Made by a program: the position numbers and the translations under genes. A stretch of 64,000 bases of DNA from Spyradocola merdavium (GTDB lineage Bacteria > Bacillota > Clostridia > Christensenellales > UBA1750). Below, in pieces: positions 26,060 through 37,673 of this stretch; within the stretch, counting starts at the first letter, position 1, and each line of letters begins with the position of its first letter. The stretch covers positions 1 to 64,000 of the forward strand of contig DVIM01000026.1 in NCBI GenBank assembly GCA_018711265.1, given 5' to 3'. The notes under the pieces were generated by a model, which was not told where the DNA came from, made no database searches, and was given only the letters and a program-made list of their open reading frames with translations.

Positions 26060-27158
26060 AGCTCTCGATGAGCGCTTGCAGGTCGTCCGTGGCGTTGGGC
26101 TTGCCAAAGGCGATCTGGCACTCGCGCATGAGCTCGAGGCGGCGCTCGTTGGTCAGCAGCTGCCAGACCACCACGTCCACGGGCAGGTGCTTATTCGTGC
26201 GCATGGCCATGCCGTGGTTGGTGAGGAAGTCCATGTTGCGGTCCTCCTGGCCGGGGATCGGGTCGATGAGCACCATGGGCAGCTGCTTTGCGATGGCCTC
26301 GGAGACCGAGAGCCCGCCGGGCTTGGTCACGATCAGGTCCGCCGCGCTCATGAGCACGTCGATCTCGTTGGAGAAGCCCAGCACCGTCAGGCGCTTGACC
26401 GTGGAGAGCGATTCCACGCGCGCCTTCAGCTTCTCGTTGCTGCCGCAGACGACCATCATCTGGAAGTCGATGGGCAGGCGGTCCAGGCGCTCGATGGCGC
26501 TGAGCACGTCGCCGTGCCCCATGGAGCCGCCCATCATCAGGACGGTCGGCATGTCCGGGATGCCGGCGCGGGCGCGCGCCTCCGCCTTGTCGATCGCCTT
26601 GTTGAACTTGGGGTGGATCGGGATGCCGATGGGGCGGATGATGCGCTCGGGCATGCCGGCCTGCACGATGTAGTAGGTCAGCTGCTCCGAGGGCGTCACC
26701 AGCGCGTCCAGGTTCGCGCCCTTCCAGTAGGGGTGGAGCGTGTAGTCCGTGACGATGCCGATGCGCGGGGCCGCGCACACACCCAGGGAGTAGACCGAGG
26801 CGGAGATCTGCGCCGCGCAGGAGTGCGTGCTGACCACGACATTGGGCTGAAAGCTCTCGTAGACGTCGAAGAGCTCCTTGCTCAGGTAGTCCGAGAGCTT
26901 TTGGTTCACCTTGACGGCAAAGGGGATGTTCTGCTCCGCCTTCTCCATCATGCTGAAGGCCTTGCCGAACACCTTGGGCGTGTGCGCCACCGTCATGCGG
27001 TATCCCTTGTCGACCACCTCGCCGAAGGTCGGCTCGATGTAGTCAAACGTATCCAGGAGCTTGCAGACGTGGCCGCGCTCCATCATCCTCTGCATGATGC
27101 CCTTGGCGGTCTGGTTGTGGCCCTGCCCCGCCGTTACGGACAAGAACAAAATGTGCAT
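26052..27158 (-). CDS. MGDG-synthase-like glycosyltransferase (diacylglycerol or related acceptor)
   Basis: 368 residues from the ATG at 27158 (GGGAGGTGG site); the frame is open further upstream only because it runs through folC. The N-terminal acceptor domain begins MHILFLSVTAGQGHNQTAKG. The C-terminal GT28-type nucleotide-sugar domain has MMGGSMGHGDVL, VLGFSNEIDVLMSAADLIVT and KPGGLSVSEAIAKQLPMVLI. Relatives (UgtP, MGDG synthase) glycosylate diacylglycerol at the membrane. The glycolipid product here is inferred only from family. The gene overlaps folC by 25 bases. Confidence 0.9.
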   Translation of the reverse strand: MHILFLSVTAGQGHNQTAKGIMQRMMERGHVCKLLDTFDYIEPTFGEVVDKGYRMTVAHTPKVFGKAFSMMEKAEQNIPFAVKVNQKLSDYLSKELFDVYESFQPNVVVSTHSCAAQISASVYSLGVCAAPRIGIVTDYTLHPYWKGANLDALVTPSEQLTYYIVQAGMPERIIRPIGIPIHPKFNKAIDKAEARARAGIPDMPTVLMMGGSMGHGDVLSAIERLDRLPIDFQMMVVCGSNEKLKARVESLSTVKRLTVLGFSNEIDVLMSAADLIVTKPGGLSVSEAIAKQLPMVLIDPIPGQEDRNMDFLTNHGMAMRTNKHLPVDVVVWQLLTNERRLELMRECQIAFGKPNATDDLQALIESYA

Positions 27159-28468
27159 TCCGTTTCCACCTCCCGAAGGTTCGATTCTGAGGATTCCAGC
27201 ATTCTTCTGACCTCGCCCACCAGGTACAGCGACCCGCAGACGAGGACCACGCCCGCCTCCCCGGCCAGGGTCTGCGCCTGCCGCAGGCCCTGCGCCGTAT
27301 CCTCCGCCGCAAGGACGGGCTTGTCCATCCGCCCGCGGTAGAGGCCGCACAGCTCCGGCGCGGGGACCGCGCGGGCCATGTGCTCCGGGGATACGCAGAC
27401 CACCGCGTCCGCAATCGCTGCGATCCCCTCCGCGATGGCGGCGACGTCCTTGTCCGCCATGGACCCGGTCAGCACCGCGACGCGCCGGTCCCGCAGGAAG
27501 CTCTGCGCGTATTCCCGCAGCGCGCGCACGCCCTGGGGATTGTGCGCGCCGTCCAGCAGCAGGTTGCCGCGCCACTCCAGCCGGCCGGGCCAGACCGCCT
27601 CCCTTAGGCCCGCGCGCGCGGCCTCCGGGGAGACGCGCAGGTCCTCCGGCAGCAGCGAGAGCGCGGCGAGCGCCGTCACGGCGTTGTCCACCTGGTGCGC
27701 GCCGGGCAGGCGGATTTCGTATTCCTGCGCGGGCAGACCGGGGAAGCCCGCGGTAAACCGCGCGCCGCGCGCGGAGAGGGCGACCGCGCTCGGCGGCCAA
27801 TCCGCGCAGTGGAGAAAGGGGGCCTGCTTCTCCTGGGCAATCCCCCGGATGACGGCGGCGACGGCCTCGCCCTGGGCCTGGAGCACGGCCGGCCGGCCGG
27901 GTTTCACGATGCCGCCCTTGACCGCGGCGATCTCCTCCAGGGTCGAGCCCAGGGTCTTTGTGTGGTCCAGGCCGATGCGCGCAATGACGCTGACCTCGGG
28001 GTGGATCACGTTGGTCGGGTCGTGCGTCCCGCCAAGGCCCACCTCGATCACGGCCGCATCCACCTTCTCGCGCGCAAACCAGGTCAGCGCAATCGCGGTG
28101 CCGATCTCAAAGACCGTGGGGAATCCTTCCCCGCTCTCCTCCATGGCCTGCACGTGCGCCGCGACCTCGGTTGTCAGCGCCGCGAGGGTTTCGTCCGGGA
28201 TCTCGCCGCCGTTGATGCGCATTCTCTCATTATAGCGCATGAGGAAGGGCGAGGTGTACAGCCCGACGCGGTAGCCCTGCGCGCGCAGCGCCGCGTCCAG
28301 GAACGCGCAGGTGGAACCCTTGCCGTTCGTGCCCGCGACGTGGATGCACCGCAGCCCCTCGTGCGGATTGCCCAGGCGCCGCAGCAGCGCGTACATGTTG
28401 TCCAGCCCGCGCTTGACGCCCTTGCCATACTTTCCGTGGATGTATGCGACAGCTTGCTCGTAGTTCAC
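27134..28468 (-). CDS. folC: Folylpolyglutamate synthase / dihydrofolate synthase
   Basis: 444 residues from the GTG at 28468 (GGGGAGC site); an ATG at 28489 has no ribosome binding site. It adds glutamate to folates, and in many bacteria also makes dihydrofolate from dihydropteroate. Mur-ligase-type motifs are seen: VAGTNGKGSTCAFLDAALR (ATP loop), YTSPFLMRYNERMRING, EVGLGGTHDPTNV, GLDHTKTLGSTLEEIAAVKG, and LDGAHNPQGVRAL. It lies 133 bases after valS, the usual valS-folC order in Firmicutes, and overlaps the glycosyltransferase gene. Confidence 0.95.
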   Translation of the reverse strand: MNYEQAVAYIHGKYGKGVKRGLDNMYALLRRLGNPHEGLRCIHVAGTNGKGSTCAFLDAALRAQGYRVGLYTSPFLMRYNERMRINGGEIPDETLAALTTEVAAHVQAMEESGEGFPTVFEIGTAIALTWFAREKVDAAVIEVGLGGTHDPTNVIHPEVSVIARIGLDHTKTLGSTLEEIAAVKGGIVKPGRPAVLQAQGEAVAAVIRGIAQEKQAPFLHCADWPPSAVALSARGARFTAGFPGLPAQEYEIRLPGAHQVDNAVTALAALSLLPEDLRVSPEAARAGLREAVWPGRLEWRGNLLLDGAHNPQGVRALREYAQSFLRDRRVAVLTGSMADKDVAAIAEGIAAIADAVVCVSPEHMARAVPAPELCGLYRGRMDKPVLAAEDTAQGLRQAQTLAGEAGVVLVCGSLYLVGEVRRMLESSESNLREVETECTFCSCP

Positions 28469-28601
28469 GCTCTGCTCCCCTCTCTCCATCCCTGTACAAG
28501 TTTACCGAATCCCTGCCGCTTTTTCAAGCATTCCCATGCAAAAAGGGGCGCGGCGGCTTTTTTCCGCCGGCCCCCCGAAAAACTCGCCTTCTTCCGGCGT
28601 T

Positions 28602-31247
<2,646 letters not shown>

Positions 31248-31293
31248 ACGATTCAATCCTCCATCGCATCCGGGGATGCAGATCTTTAACGCC

Positions 31294-31458
31294 TTACAGA
31301 AAACAGAGCGTCGCGCCGGCGACCGCCAGCGCCAGGGAGACGAGCTTTGCCGGGATCTTCCAGCGCTCGGGGATGGCCTTGCCCAGCAGCATGAGCACTG
31401 CGCCGAGCACGAGCAGGACGATCCCCACGGGGTTCAAGCTCAGGAGCCTGCTGAGCAA
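31294..31458 (-). CDS. Small membrane protein between the T-box and valS
   Basis: 54 residues from a TTG at 31458, eight bases after GGAGG. The sequence is almost entirely two hydrophobic helices (NPVGIVLLVLGAVLMLLGKA and AKLVSLALAVAGATLCFL) joined by IPERWKIP. No family is recognised. It is the first gene after the T-box terminator, 46 bases upstream of valS. It could be a real peptide or a leader whose translation helps valS expression; the good ribosome binding site favours translation. Confidence 0.65.
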   Translation of the reverse strand: MLSRLLSLNPVGIVLLVLGAVLMLLGKAIPERWKIPAKLVSLALAVAGATLCFL

Positions 31459-31477
31459 GCGCGCACCTCCTCTCCAT

Positions 31478-31740
31478 GCAAAGGCGCGCCCGTCCTCACC
31501 AAAAGGACGGGCGCGCCGTGGTACCACCTTTTTTCGCAGGGGCGAGCCTTCCGCTCCTCCTGCCTCTTTGCGCAATATCGGGCGCACCCGCGCGCGCTAA
31601 AGACCCAAGGCCCTTCACGCGCACCCTGCCGCAGGCGACCTTCCGAAACCGGGGGAACCCTGGCGGCCTTTCAGCCGGCGAACCGCCTCTCTTTCTGGGT
31701 CCAGCTTCGTACTCCTCCTGCCTCAACGGGGGAAGATTCA
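31478..31740 (-). promoter_or_regulatory. T-box leader of the valS operon
   Basis: The minus strand contains the T-box core GGTGGTACCACGG (31516-31528) directly before a GC-rich terminator. Upstream there are AGAGAGGC and AAGGTCGCC, typical of stem I. The likely specifier is GUC (31636-31638), a valine codon, matching valS downstream. The core and terminator are clear. The specifier is chosen from pattern and context and could be offset by a base. Confidence 0.88.
31483..31517 (-). terminator. T-box attenuator hairpin upstream of valS
   Basis: GGCGCGCCCGTCCT pairs perfectly with AGGACGGGCGCGCC around a 7-base loop. Only TTT follows on the minus strand, so the U-run is short for a terminator. 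Confidence 0.7.
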
Positions 31741-31746
31741 GGGAGT

Positions 31747-31775
31747 ATTATACCATTTCTTTTTCCGCCCGTCAA
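31747..31775 (-). promoter_or_regulatory. Sigma-A promoter of the valS T-box operon
   Basis: Minus strand TTGACG (complement of 31770-31775), 17-base spacer, TATAAT (complement of 31747-31752). Confidence 0.88.
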
Positions 31776-31803
31776 CGCCGGGCTGCGGCGCTTAACGCAA
31801 AGC

Positions 31804-33246
31804 TTACGGCTTCCAGAGCGTGTAGCGCGAGGGGGTGAAGTTTCCGGCGCGCAGCATGGCGGCGGTATCCCGGACGACCGTCTGCAGGCGCGCGACGATG
31901 GTGTCGAACGTCTCCTCGTAGATGATCTGGATCGTGCCGTCCGCGACGAGCTGGTGCGCCAGCGGCACGAGCAGCCACTGCTTAAAGTTCTCGATCTGCT
32001 CCTCCGACCAGAACTCGCGCAGGGGCTCGTAGATCTCCTCCATGCAGAAGCGGTCGCGCATCATGTAGAGCAGGTTGGAGAAGTCCTCCAGGTTGCTGCC
32101 CGGCTCCAGGGTGAAGAGCATCCGGAAGAAGAGGTTCCAGTCGTAGTCCGCGTTCATCTGCATCATGAGGTGGTCCGCCAGGATGTTGAGGAAGGGTTCC
32201 TCTCCGCGGAAGGGCGCCTCCAGCGCGAGCGGCGCCTCAAAGTCGATGTCCGCCATGGCGATGCGGTTGATGCGCTGGAAGATGTCCATCAGGCTCTGCG
32301 CGGGCTGGTGGGTGATGGGGTTCTGCCGCGCGAGGATGTAGCGGCTCAGGATGTCGCAGGAGCGCTTGAAGTTCAGGGTAAAGCCCAGGGAGTCGCGCAT
32401 CTTGCGGAAGAACAGGTCGGAGATGGCCTTTGCGAACAGCGACCGCACGGAGGCCTCGCGCAGATAGCTGTCCTCCGGCTCGCTCTGGTTCTGGATCTGG
32501 TTGTAGATGAGGTAGAGCTGGCGGTCCACGGAGCGCAGGTTGTCATACGCGGAGGAGAGCATCTGCTTCATGAAGCTGTCCATGAGGATATAGCTGTTGT
32601 TTTTATAGATGATCTCGTGCTCGACCTCGGCCCAGAACACGTGGACCAGGGCCTTGATCTGCAGCTCAAACCGCACGGCGTGGCCCACGGGCCCGCACAT
32701 GCCGTCGATGCGGTAGATGGCGTAGCCGTTGTTCTGCTGCTGGGGCTGCACGCCGCGCATCTCCAGGCGGATGTTGGGCTGTTCGGGCTCGCAGTACAGG
32801 CCGTCGGCGCAGCTCTGGGTGAAGCGGTCGCGCAGCGCGTCGTAGAGCAGCCGCTCCTCCTCCAGAAAGCGGCACTGGATGCGCACGCCGATCAAATCCG
32901 AGAGGTTCTGGATGATGCCCTCGGGGTAGGCGTAGCGCTTGTAGAGGTTCTTGCGCAGGATCTTTTCCCGCAGGCTGCTGTCGCCCTTGACGCGGGTGGA
33001 GATGTTGACCAGGCTCTCCTCGTGGTCCCGCAGCGCGCTGTGGAAGTAGGCCTGCAGGACGTCCGCGTAGGTTTCCAGGGTCTTGCGGTTGTCGTTCAGG
33101 ATCTTGACGGTCTTATCGATCAGGTCAAACACCGGCAGGCGGATCGTCTCGGGGTTCTGGCCGTCCGGCCCCCAATGCTTGTGCTCCGTCCGTTCCAGAT
33201 CGTCCAGTCTTTCCGTTCTTTCCATTCTATCCAACTCCGTATTCAT
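31804..33246 (-). CDS. RelA/SpoT-domain protein, divergent (p)ppGpp synthetase family
   Basis: 480 residues from the ATG at 33246; the ribosome binding site is weak. Residues about 50-215 resemble the RelA/SpoT synthetase domain: STRVKGDSSLREKILRK (83-99), NLSDLIGVRIQCRF (114-127), FELQIK (193-198) and VFWAEVEHEIIYK (203-215). The segment that in synthetases reads GYxSxH is here NGYAIYR (173-179), so the usual His is absent. There is no HD hydrolase domain. The C-terminal 260 residues are helical and unassigned. GTP pyrophosphokinase activity is possible but not assured. Confidence 0.78.
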   Translation of the reverse strand: MNTELDRMERTERLDDLERTEHKHWGPDGQNPETIRLPVFDLIDKTVKILNDNRKTLETYADVLQAYFHSALRDHEESLVNISTRVKGDSSLREKILRKNLYKRYAYPEGIIQNLSDLIGVRIQCRFLEEERLLYDALRDRFTQSCADGLYCEPEQPNIRLEMRGVQPQQQNNGYAIYRIDGMCGPVGHAVRFELQIKALVHVFWAEVEHEIIYKNNSYILMDSFMKQMLSSAYDNLRSVDRQLYLIYNQIQNQSEPEDSYLREASVRSLFAKAISDLFFRKMRDSLGFTLNFKRSCDILSRYILARQNPITHQPAQSLMDIFQRINRIAMADIDFEAPLALEAPFRGEEPFLNILADHLMMQMNADYDWNLFFRMLFTLEPGSNLEDFSNLLYMMRDRFCMEEIYEPLREFWSEEQIENFKQWLLVPLAHQLVADGTIQIIYEETFDTIVARLQTVVRDTAAMLRAGNFTPSRYTLWKP

Positions 33247-33304
33247 TCTCTCTCTATTGTACCATAGAAACGGCGGCCTGTGCCGCCCTGCTTTGAAAAA
33301 ATCC

Positions 33305-33333
33305 TTGCCCCTGCGCGCGCAATGGAGTATGAT
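33305..33333 (+). promoter_or_regulatory. Promoter of the isocitrate dehydrogenase gene
   Basis: TTGCCC (33305-33310), 17-base spacer, TATGAT (33328-33333), 46 bases before the start. Confidence 0.65.
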
Positions 33334-33379
33334 ACTCGTAAAGTACCGGCGCGCTTTGCGCCGCTTGGAGGGGTTGACG

Positions 33380-34573
33380 ATGCAGAAAATCGCCATGAAG
33401 ACGCCGCTGGTCGAGATGGACGGCGACGAAATGACCCGCGTGCTCTGGAAGTGGATCAAGGAGATGCTCCTGGAGCCGTACATTGACCTGAAGACCGAAT
33501 ACTACGACCTGGGCCTTCCCCACCGGGACGAGACGAACGACCAGGTGACCCTGGACGCCGCAGCCGCCACGGAGAAGTATGGCGTGGCCGTCAAGTGCGC
33601 GACCATCACGCCCAACCAGCAGCGCGTGGAGGAATACCACCTCAAGCAGATGTGGAAGTCCCCGAACGCGACCATCCGCGCGATCCTGGACGGCACGGTC
33701 TTCCGCGCGCCGATCCTGGTCAAGGGCGTGTCCCCGACGGTGCGCACCTGGCAGGCGCCCATCACCATCGCGCGCCACGCCTACGGCGACGTCTACAAGA
33801 ACGCGGAGATGAAGATCCCCGGCGCGGGCAAGGTGGAGCTGGTCTACACCGCCGAGGACGGCAGCGAAACGCGCGCCCTCGTGCACGAGTTCCGCGGTCC
33901 GGGCATCGTGCAGGGCCAGCACAATCTGGACGGCTCCATCGCCTCGTTCGCGCGCGCCTGCTTTGCCTACGCGCTCGACACGCATCAGGACCTGTGGTTC
34001 TCCACCAAGGACACCATCTCCAAGGTCTACGACCACAACTTCAAGGACATCTTTGCGGAAATCTATGAGGCGGAATACCGGGAAGCGTTTGAGAAAGCGG
34101 GCATCGAATACTTCTACACCCTCATCGACGACGCGGTGGCGCGCGTCATCCGCTCCAAGGGTGGGTTCATCTGGGCGTGCAAGAACTACGATGGCGACGT
34201 CATGAGCGACATGATCGCCACCGCCTTCGGGTCCCTGTCCATGATGACCTCGGTCCTCGTCTCGCCCAAGGGCTACTATGAATACGAGGCAGCCCACGGC
34301 ACTGTGACACGCCACTACTACCGCTACCTCAAGGGCGAGGAGACGGGCACCAACCCGGTGGCGACCATCTACGCCTGGACGGGCGCGCTGCGCAAGCGCG
34401 GCCAGCTCGACGAAATCCCGGAGCTGTGCGCCTTTGCGGACAAGCTGGAAAAGGCCGTCATCGACACGATCGAGTCCGGCGTCATGACCGGGGACCTGGC
34501 CGCCATGTACGAGGGCGAGGCCAAGTCCGTCCCCTCCCGCGCCTTCCTGCAGGCCATCGCCGACCGCCTGTAA
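33380..34573 (+). CDS. icd: NADP-dependent isocitrate dehydrogenase
   Basis: 397 residues from the ATG at 33380 (TTGGAGGGG site). It converts isocitrate to 2-oxoglutarate. It is of the type shared with eukaryotic cytosolic enzymes: VEMDGDEMTRVLWKWIKE at the start, KCATITPNQQRVEEY, KSPNATIRAILDGTVFRAPI, and KNYDGDVMSDMIATAFGSL, with EAAHGTVTRHY near the end. It is a lone gene between the RelA/SpoT-domain gene and the mrdA operon. It would supply 2-oxoglutarate for glutamate in an incomplete TCA route. Confidence 0.96.
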   Translation: MQKIAMKTPLVEMDGDEMTRVLWKWIKEMLLEPYIDLKTEYYDLGLPHRDETNDQVTLDAAAATEKYGVAVKCATITPNQQRVEEYHLKQMWKSPNATIRAILDGTVFRAPILVKGVSPTVRTWQAPITIARHAYGDVYKNAEMKIPGAGKVELVYTAEDGSETRALVHEFRGPGIVQGQHNLDGSIASFARACFAYALDTHQDLWFSTKDTISKVYDHNFKDIFAEIYEAEYREAFEKAGIEYFYTLIDDAVARVIRSKGGFIWACKNYDGDVMSDMIATAFGSLSMMTSVLVSPKGYYEYEAAHGTVTRHYYRYLKGEETGTNPVATIYAWTGALRKRGQLDEIPELCAFADKLEKAVIDTIESGVMTGDLAAMYEGEAKSVPSRAFLQAIADRL

Positions 34574-34591
34574 GCGCCCTCTCTGCCGAAA

Positions 34592-34633
34592 AGACCCCCG
34601 CGCTCCCCGTATTGGGGGGAAGCGCGGGGGTCT
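34592..34633. terminator. Terminator between icd and mrdA
   Basis: AGACCCCCGCGCTCCCC pairs with GGGGGAAGCGCGGGGGTCT and is followed by GTTTTG on plus. It lies between two convergent genes. Confidence 0.82.
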
Positions 34634-34649
34634 GTTTTGTCTGCGTTTC

Positions 34650-37136
34650 TTAGGGCATGAAGCTGTCCTGCGCCGGGATCTCGTCGATGTCGGGGTTTTC
34701 GCGCTGCTCCATGTAGTGGGCGATGACGTCCTTGGAGGTCAGCGACGCCACGGCGCCCTTGTAGCCGTTGGCGATGAAGACCACAACCGCGATCTCCGGC
34801 TCGTCAAAGGGCGCGAAGGCGACGAACCAGGCGTTGTCCTCGACGTCGATGAGGTTGACCTGGGCCGTGCCGGTCTTTGCGCCGATCTGGTCCGTGTACG
34901 GGTACCCGACGAAGTATTCCCGCGCGGTACCGCCGTCCTCGACGGAGATAACGCCGTGCATGCCCTGGCGGATGGCCTCCAGGTAGCTGTCCTCGACGTC
35001 GAGCTGGGTGACGGCGTTGGGCTCCTTGTCGGTGACGACCGAGCCGTCCGCGGAGAGGATCTTGTCCACGAGCTGGACCTCCATCACCTCCCCGCCGTTG
35101 GCGATGGCGGCGATGTAGCGCGCGACGCCGATGGGCGTAACCTCCGTGATGGACTGGCCGATGCCGGTCATGATGGTCTCCGTCGGCGTCCAGCGGACCT
35201 CGCGCAGGTAGGAGTTGAGGGTGTTGAGCAGGTACCGGCTGGAGATCTCCTCGCTGGACAGGCCCAGCTCGTCCATGAGCACCTCGCGGATCTGCGCGAT
35301 CATCTCCGTGCTCTCGTACTCGAGCACCAGGTTCATCAGCTCCTGCGTCACGCGCTCCAGGCGCTCCTCCTCAAAGTTGCGGCCCAGGGCCTCGCCGGTA
35401 TCGCGCAGGGTCTTCAGGATCGTGCGCGCGACGTAGTTGGACTTGGAGGACCGCTGCTCCGTGATGCCAAGGCTCGGGTCGTAGAGCACGTTCTGGTTGC
35501 CGACAACGCCCGTGGTCTCCCCCGCAAGCTCGATGCCCGTCTTGGACGTCAGGCCCAGGAGCGAGGCCCACTTGTTGAGGTTGTCGATGCCCAGGCGGTC
35601 GGCCACGGTGTAGAAGTAGTAGTTGCAGGAGTTGGTCAGGGCGAGCGTGACGTTCTGGTCCTGGTGGTTCTGGGGGTAGCGCGTCCAGCATCCGGGCGCG
35701 TAGGCGGTCTGGTCGTACTTGGTGAAGTCGCCCAGGTCGTCGATCTCCTCCTCCAGGGTCACGGCGCCCTCCTCCAGGCCGGCCAGGGCCGTGACCATCT
35801 TGAAGATGGAACCGGGCGTCGCCTTGGAGGAGATGGCGCGGTTGAACAGGGGCGAGGTGTCGATGTTGTACTTTTCGTTGTATTCGGCGGTGCTCATGCC
35901 CTCGATGAAGTCGTTGGGGTCAAAGTCCGGGTAGCTGGCCATGGCCAGGACCTCGCCCGTGTGCACGTCCAGCACCACGGCCGCGCCCGTCTCCGCCAGG
36001 CGCAGGGGCTCGCCGTCGCGGTTGGCGATCTGCTCCTGGTAGTTCTCCAGTTCGGAGGCGGAGGCGTTTGCGAGCTCCTCCATCTGGATCTTCTGCGCCT
36101 CCTCGATGTTGTACTGCAGGGACTCCTCGAGGATCTGCTGCATCTCGATGTCGATGGTCAGCTGCACGCTGTTCCCGTTGACGGGCGCCTCGTAGGAGAG
36201 CTCGCGCATGACGGCGCCGTTGGCGTCGACCTCGACCTCCTGGCTGCCCTGCCGGTAGGCGACGTTCGCCGAGAGCTGCTCCTCCATGGAGGCCTCGATG
36301 CCGGATACGCCCACGCGGTCGTCCGCGTCATAGCCCAGCGCGCTGTACTGCTCCAGGGTGGATTCCGTGATGGAGCCCATGTAGCCGAGGATGTGCGAGG
36401 CCAGCGTGCCGCGGGGATAGACGCGCTTTGTCGTCTGCTCGATGGAGGCGCCCGTCAGCTCAATGCTCGCCGCCTCGATCTGCGCCACGGTGTTCATGTC
36501 CACGTCGTAGGCGATGGTCACGGGCTTGGAAAGGTAGGCGTACATCTGCAGCTCCTGCCAGATGGAGAGGATCTTGTACTGCGTTTCGTAGTCCTGGTCC
36601 TCGATGCCGTAGCGCTTGCAGAGGGTGTCGAAGATCTCCTCCTCCGGAACGCTGGTGATGTAGAGATTGCTCCGCCAGGTCTGCTCGCGCTTGGCAAACG
36701 TCTCCTCGTTCTCGGTCAGGAAATCGAGGTAGAAGTTGCCCGCTTCGTCGCGGTGCAGGTAGAAATTCTGCACCGTCTCGCCGCCGTTTTCCTCCACGAT
36801 CTCCAGAACCCGCAGGAGGATCTGCGTGTACTCCTGCACGTCCTCGGTGCTGTTGCGCGAGGGATCGCGGTAGAAGGTCACGTTATAGCTCTCCACGTCG
36901 TAGGCCAGCGGGATGCCGTTCCGGTCCAGGATCATGCCGCGCTCGCCCGTGAGCGAATAGGTCTTCATCGTGCGGCTCTCGGCCGTGTCGGCATAGGTCT
37001 GGCCGTCCCGCAGCTGCAAATTCGCCAACTGCAGCGAAAGCGCCCCAAACAGGAGCGCCACCACCACCACGATCGTGACAAATCGGAGGCCGAAGCCTTT
37101 TTTTCCATTGTTTCGATTGTTGAAGCCGCTTTGCAC
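34650..37136 (-). CDS. mrdA: Penicillin-binding protein 2, elongation transpeptidase
   Basis: 828 residues from the GTG at 37136 (GAGGAGGGG site). It cross-links peptidoglycan during lateral wall growth, as partner of RodA and MreBCD. It has one N-terminal membrane helix (about 18-38) and a dimerisation/pedestal region starting RGMILDRNGIPLAYD. The transpeptidase domain has Ser443 in SIFK (443-446), SCN (503-505) and KTGT near residue 750. An insert of about 90 residues after SCN is usual in clostridial relatives. It is the last gene of the vanW-maf-mreBCD operon. Confidence 0.95.
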   Translation of the reverse strand: MQSGFNNRNNGKKGFGLRFVTIVVVVALLFGALSLQLANLQLRDGQTYADTAESRTMKTYSLTGERGMILDRNGIPLAYDVESYNVTFYRDPSRNSTEDVQEYTQILLRVLEIVEENGGETVQNFYLHRDEAGNFYLDFLTENEETFAKREQTWRSNLYITSVPEEEIFDTLCKRYGIEDQDYETQYKILSIWQELQMYAYLSKPVTIAYDVDMNTVAQIEAASIELTGASIEQTTKRVYPRGTLASHILGYMGSITESTLEQYSALGYDADDRVGVSGIEASMEEQLSANVAYRQGSQEVEVDANGAVMRELSYEAPVNGNSVQLTIDIEMQQILEESLQYNIEEAQKIQMEELANASASELENYQEQIANRDGEPLRLAETGAAVVLDVHTGEVLAMASYPDFDPNDFIEGMSTAEYNEKYNIDTSPLFNRAISSKATPGSIFKMVTALAGLEEGAVTLEEEIDDLGDFTKYDQTAYAPGCWTRYPQNHQDQNVTLALTNSCNYYFYTVADRLGIDNLNKWASLLGLTSKTGIELAGETTGVVGNQNVLYDPSLGITEQRSSKSNYVARTILKTLRDTGEALGRNFEEERLERVTQELMNLVLEYESTEMIAQIREVLMDELGLSSEEISSRYLLNTLNSYLREVRWTPTETIMTGIGQSITEVTPIGVARYIAAIANGGEVMEVQLVDKILSADGSVVTDKEPNAVTQLDVEDSYLEAIRQGMHGVISVEDGGTAREYFVGYPYTDQIGAKTGTAQVNLIDVEDNAWFVAFAPFDEPEIAVVVFIANGYKGAVASLTSKDVIAHYMEQRENPDIDEIPAQDSFMP

Positions 37137-37157
37137 TCGCTTCCCCTCCTCGTCGCG

Positions 37158-37673
37158 TTACCACTTCTTGCCGTGGAATCGGAAGATGGGCGCGCTGATG
37201 ACGTCCCACCTGTGCAGCCTGCGGATCAGCGCATAGACCGGCACGAGCACCACCGCATTGAGCAGGCCGCAGGCCAGGATCTTCAGGAACGCATATCCCC
37301 AGCCCACCTGCGCCCGCGAAAAGTACAGATAGACGACGGGCACCATTTCCTTGACCACGTAGGCCGCAAGGAGCGCAAGCGCCGGGAGCACATAGCGGTC
37401 CAGCCGGAAGCGGAATCCCGCAAGGCCCACCAGCATCCCCAGGGCCATGTATTGCAGGGCATAAAAGCCCATCTGTCCAAAGACGCAGTCCAGGATCAGC
37501 CCCACCGCAAGGCCGCCCACCGCGCCGTAGAGCCACCCTTGCGTCAGCGCCAGGCTCGCCAGCACCACCGCGATCAGGTCCACCCCGACGCCGCGGACCT
37601 CCAGGTTCGCCGCGAGCGTCGTCTGGTAGAGCAGGGCGGGAAGCAGAAGGAGCACGTCCACCACGATGCGCAT
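37158..37673 (-). CDS. mreD: Rod-shape protein MreD
   Basis: 171 residues with five or six hydrophobic helices. MreD is an integral membrane part of the elongation complex. The family-like QGWLYGAVGGLAVGLILDCV segment is seen, followed by FYALQYMALGMLVG. Its start directly abuts the mreC stop, and mrdA follows after 21 bases. Sequence conservation in this family is low, so position between mreC and mrdA is the main support. Confidence 0.92.
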   Translation of the reverse strand: MRIVVDVLLLLPALLYQTTLAANLEVRGVGVDLIAVVLASLALTQGWLYGAVGGLAVGLILDCVFGQMGFYALQYMALGMLVGLAGFRFRLDRYVLPALALLAAYVVKEMVPVVYLYFSRAQVGWGYAFLKILACGLLNAVVLVPVYALIRRLHRWDVISAPIFRFHGKKW

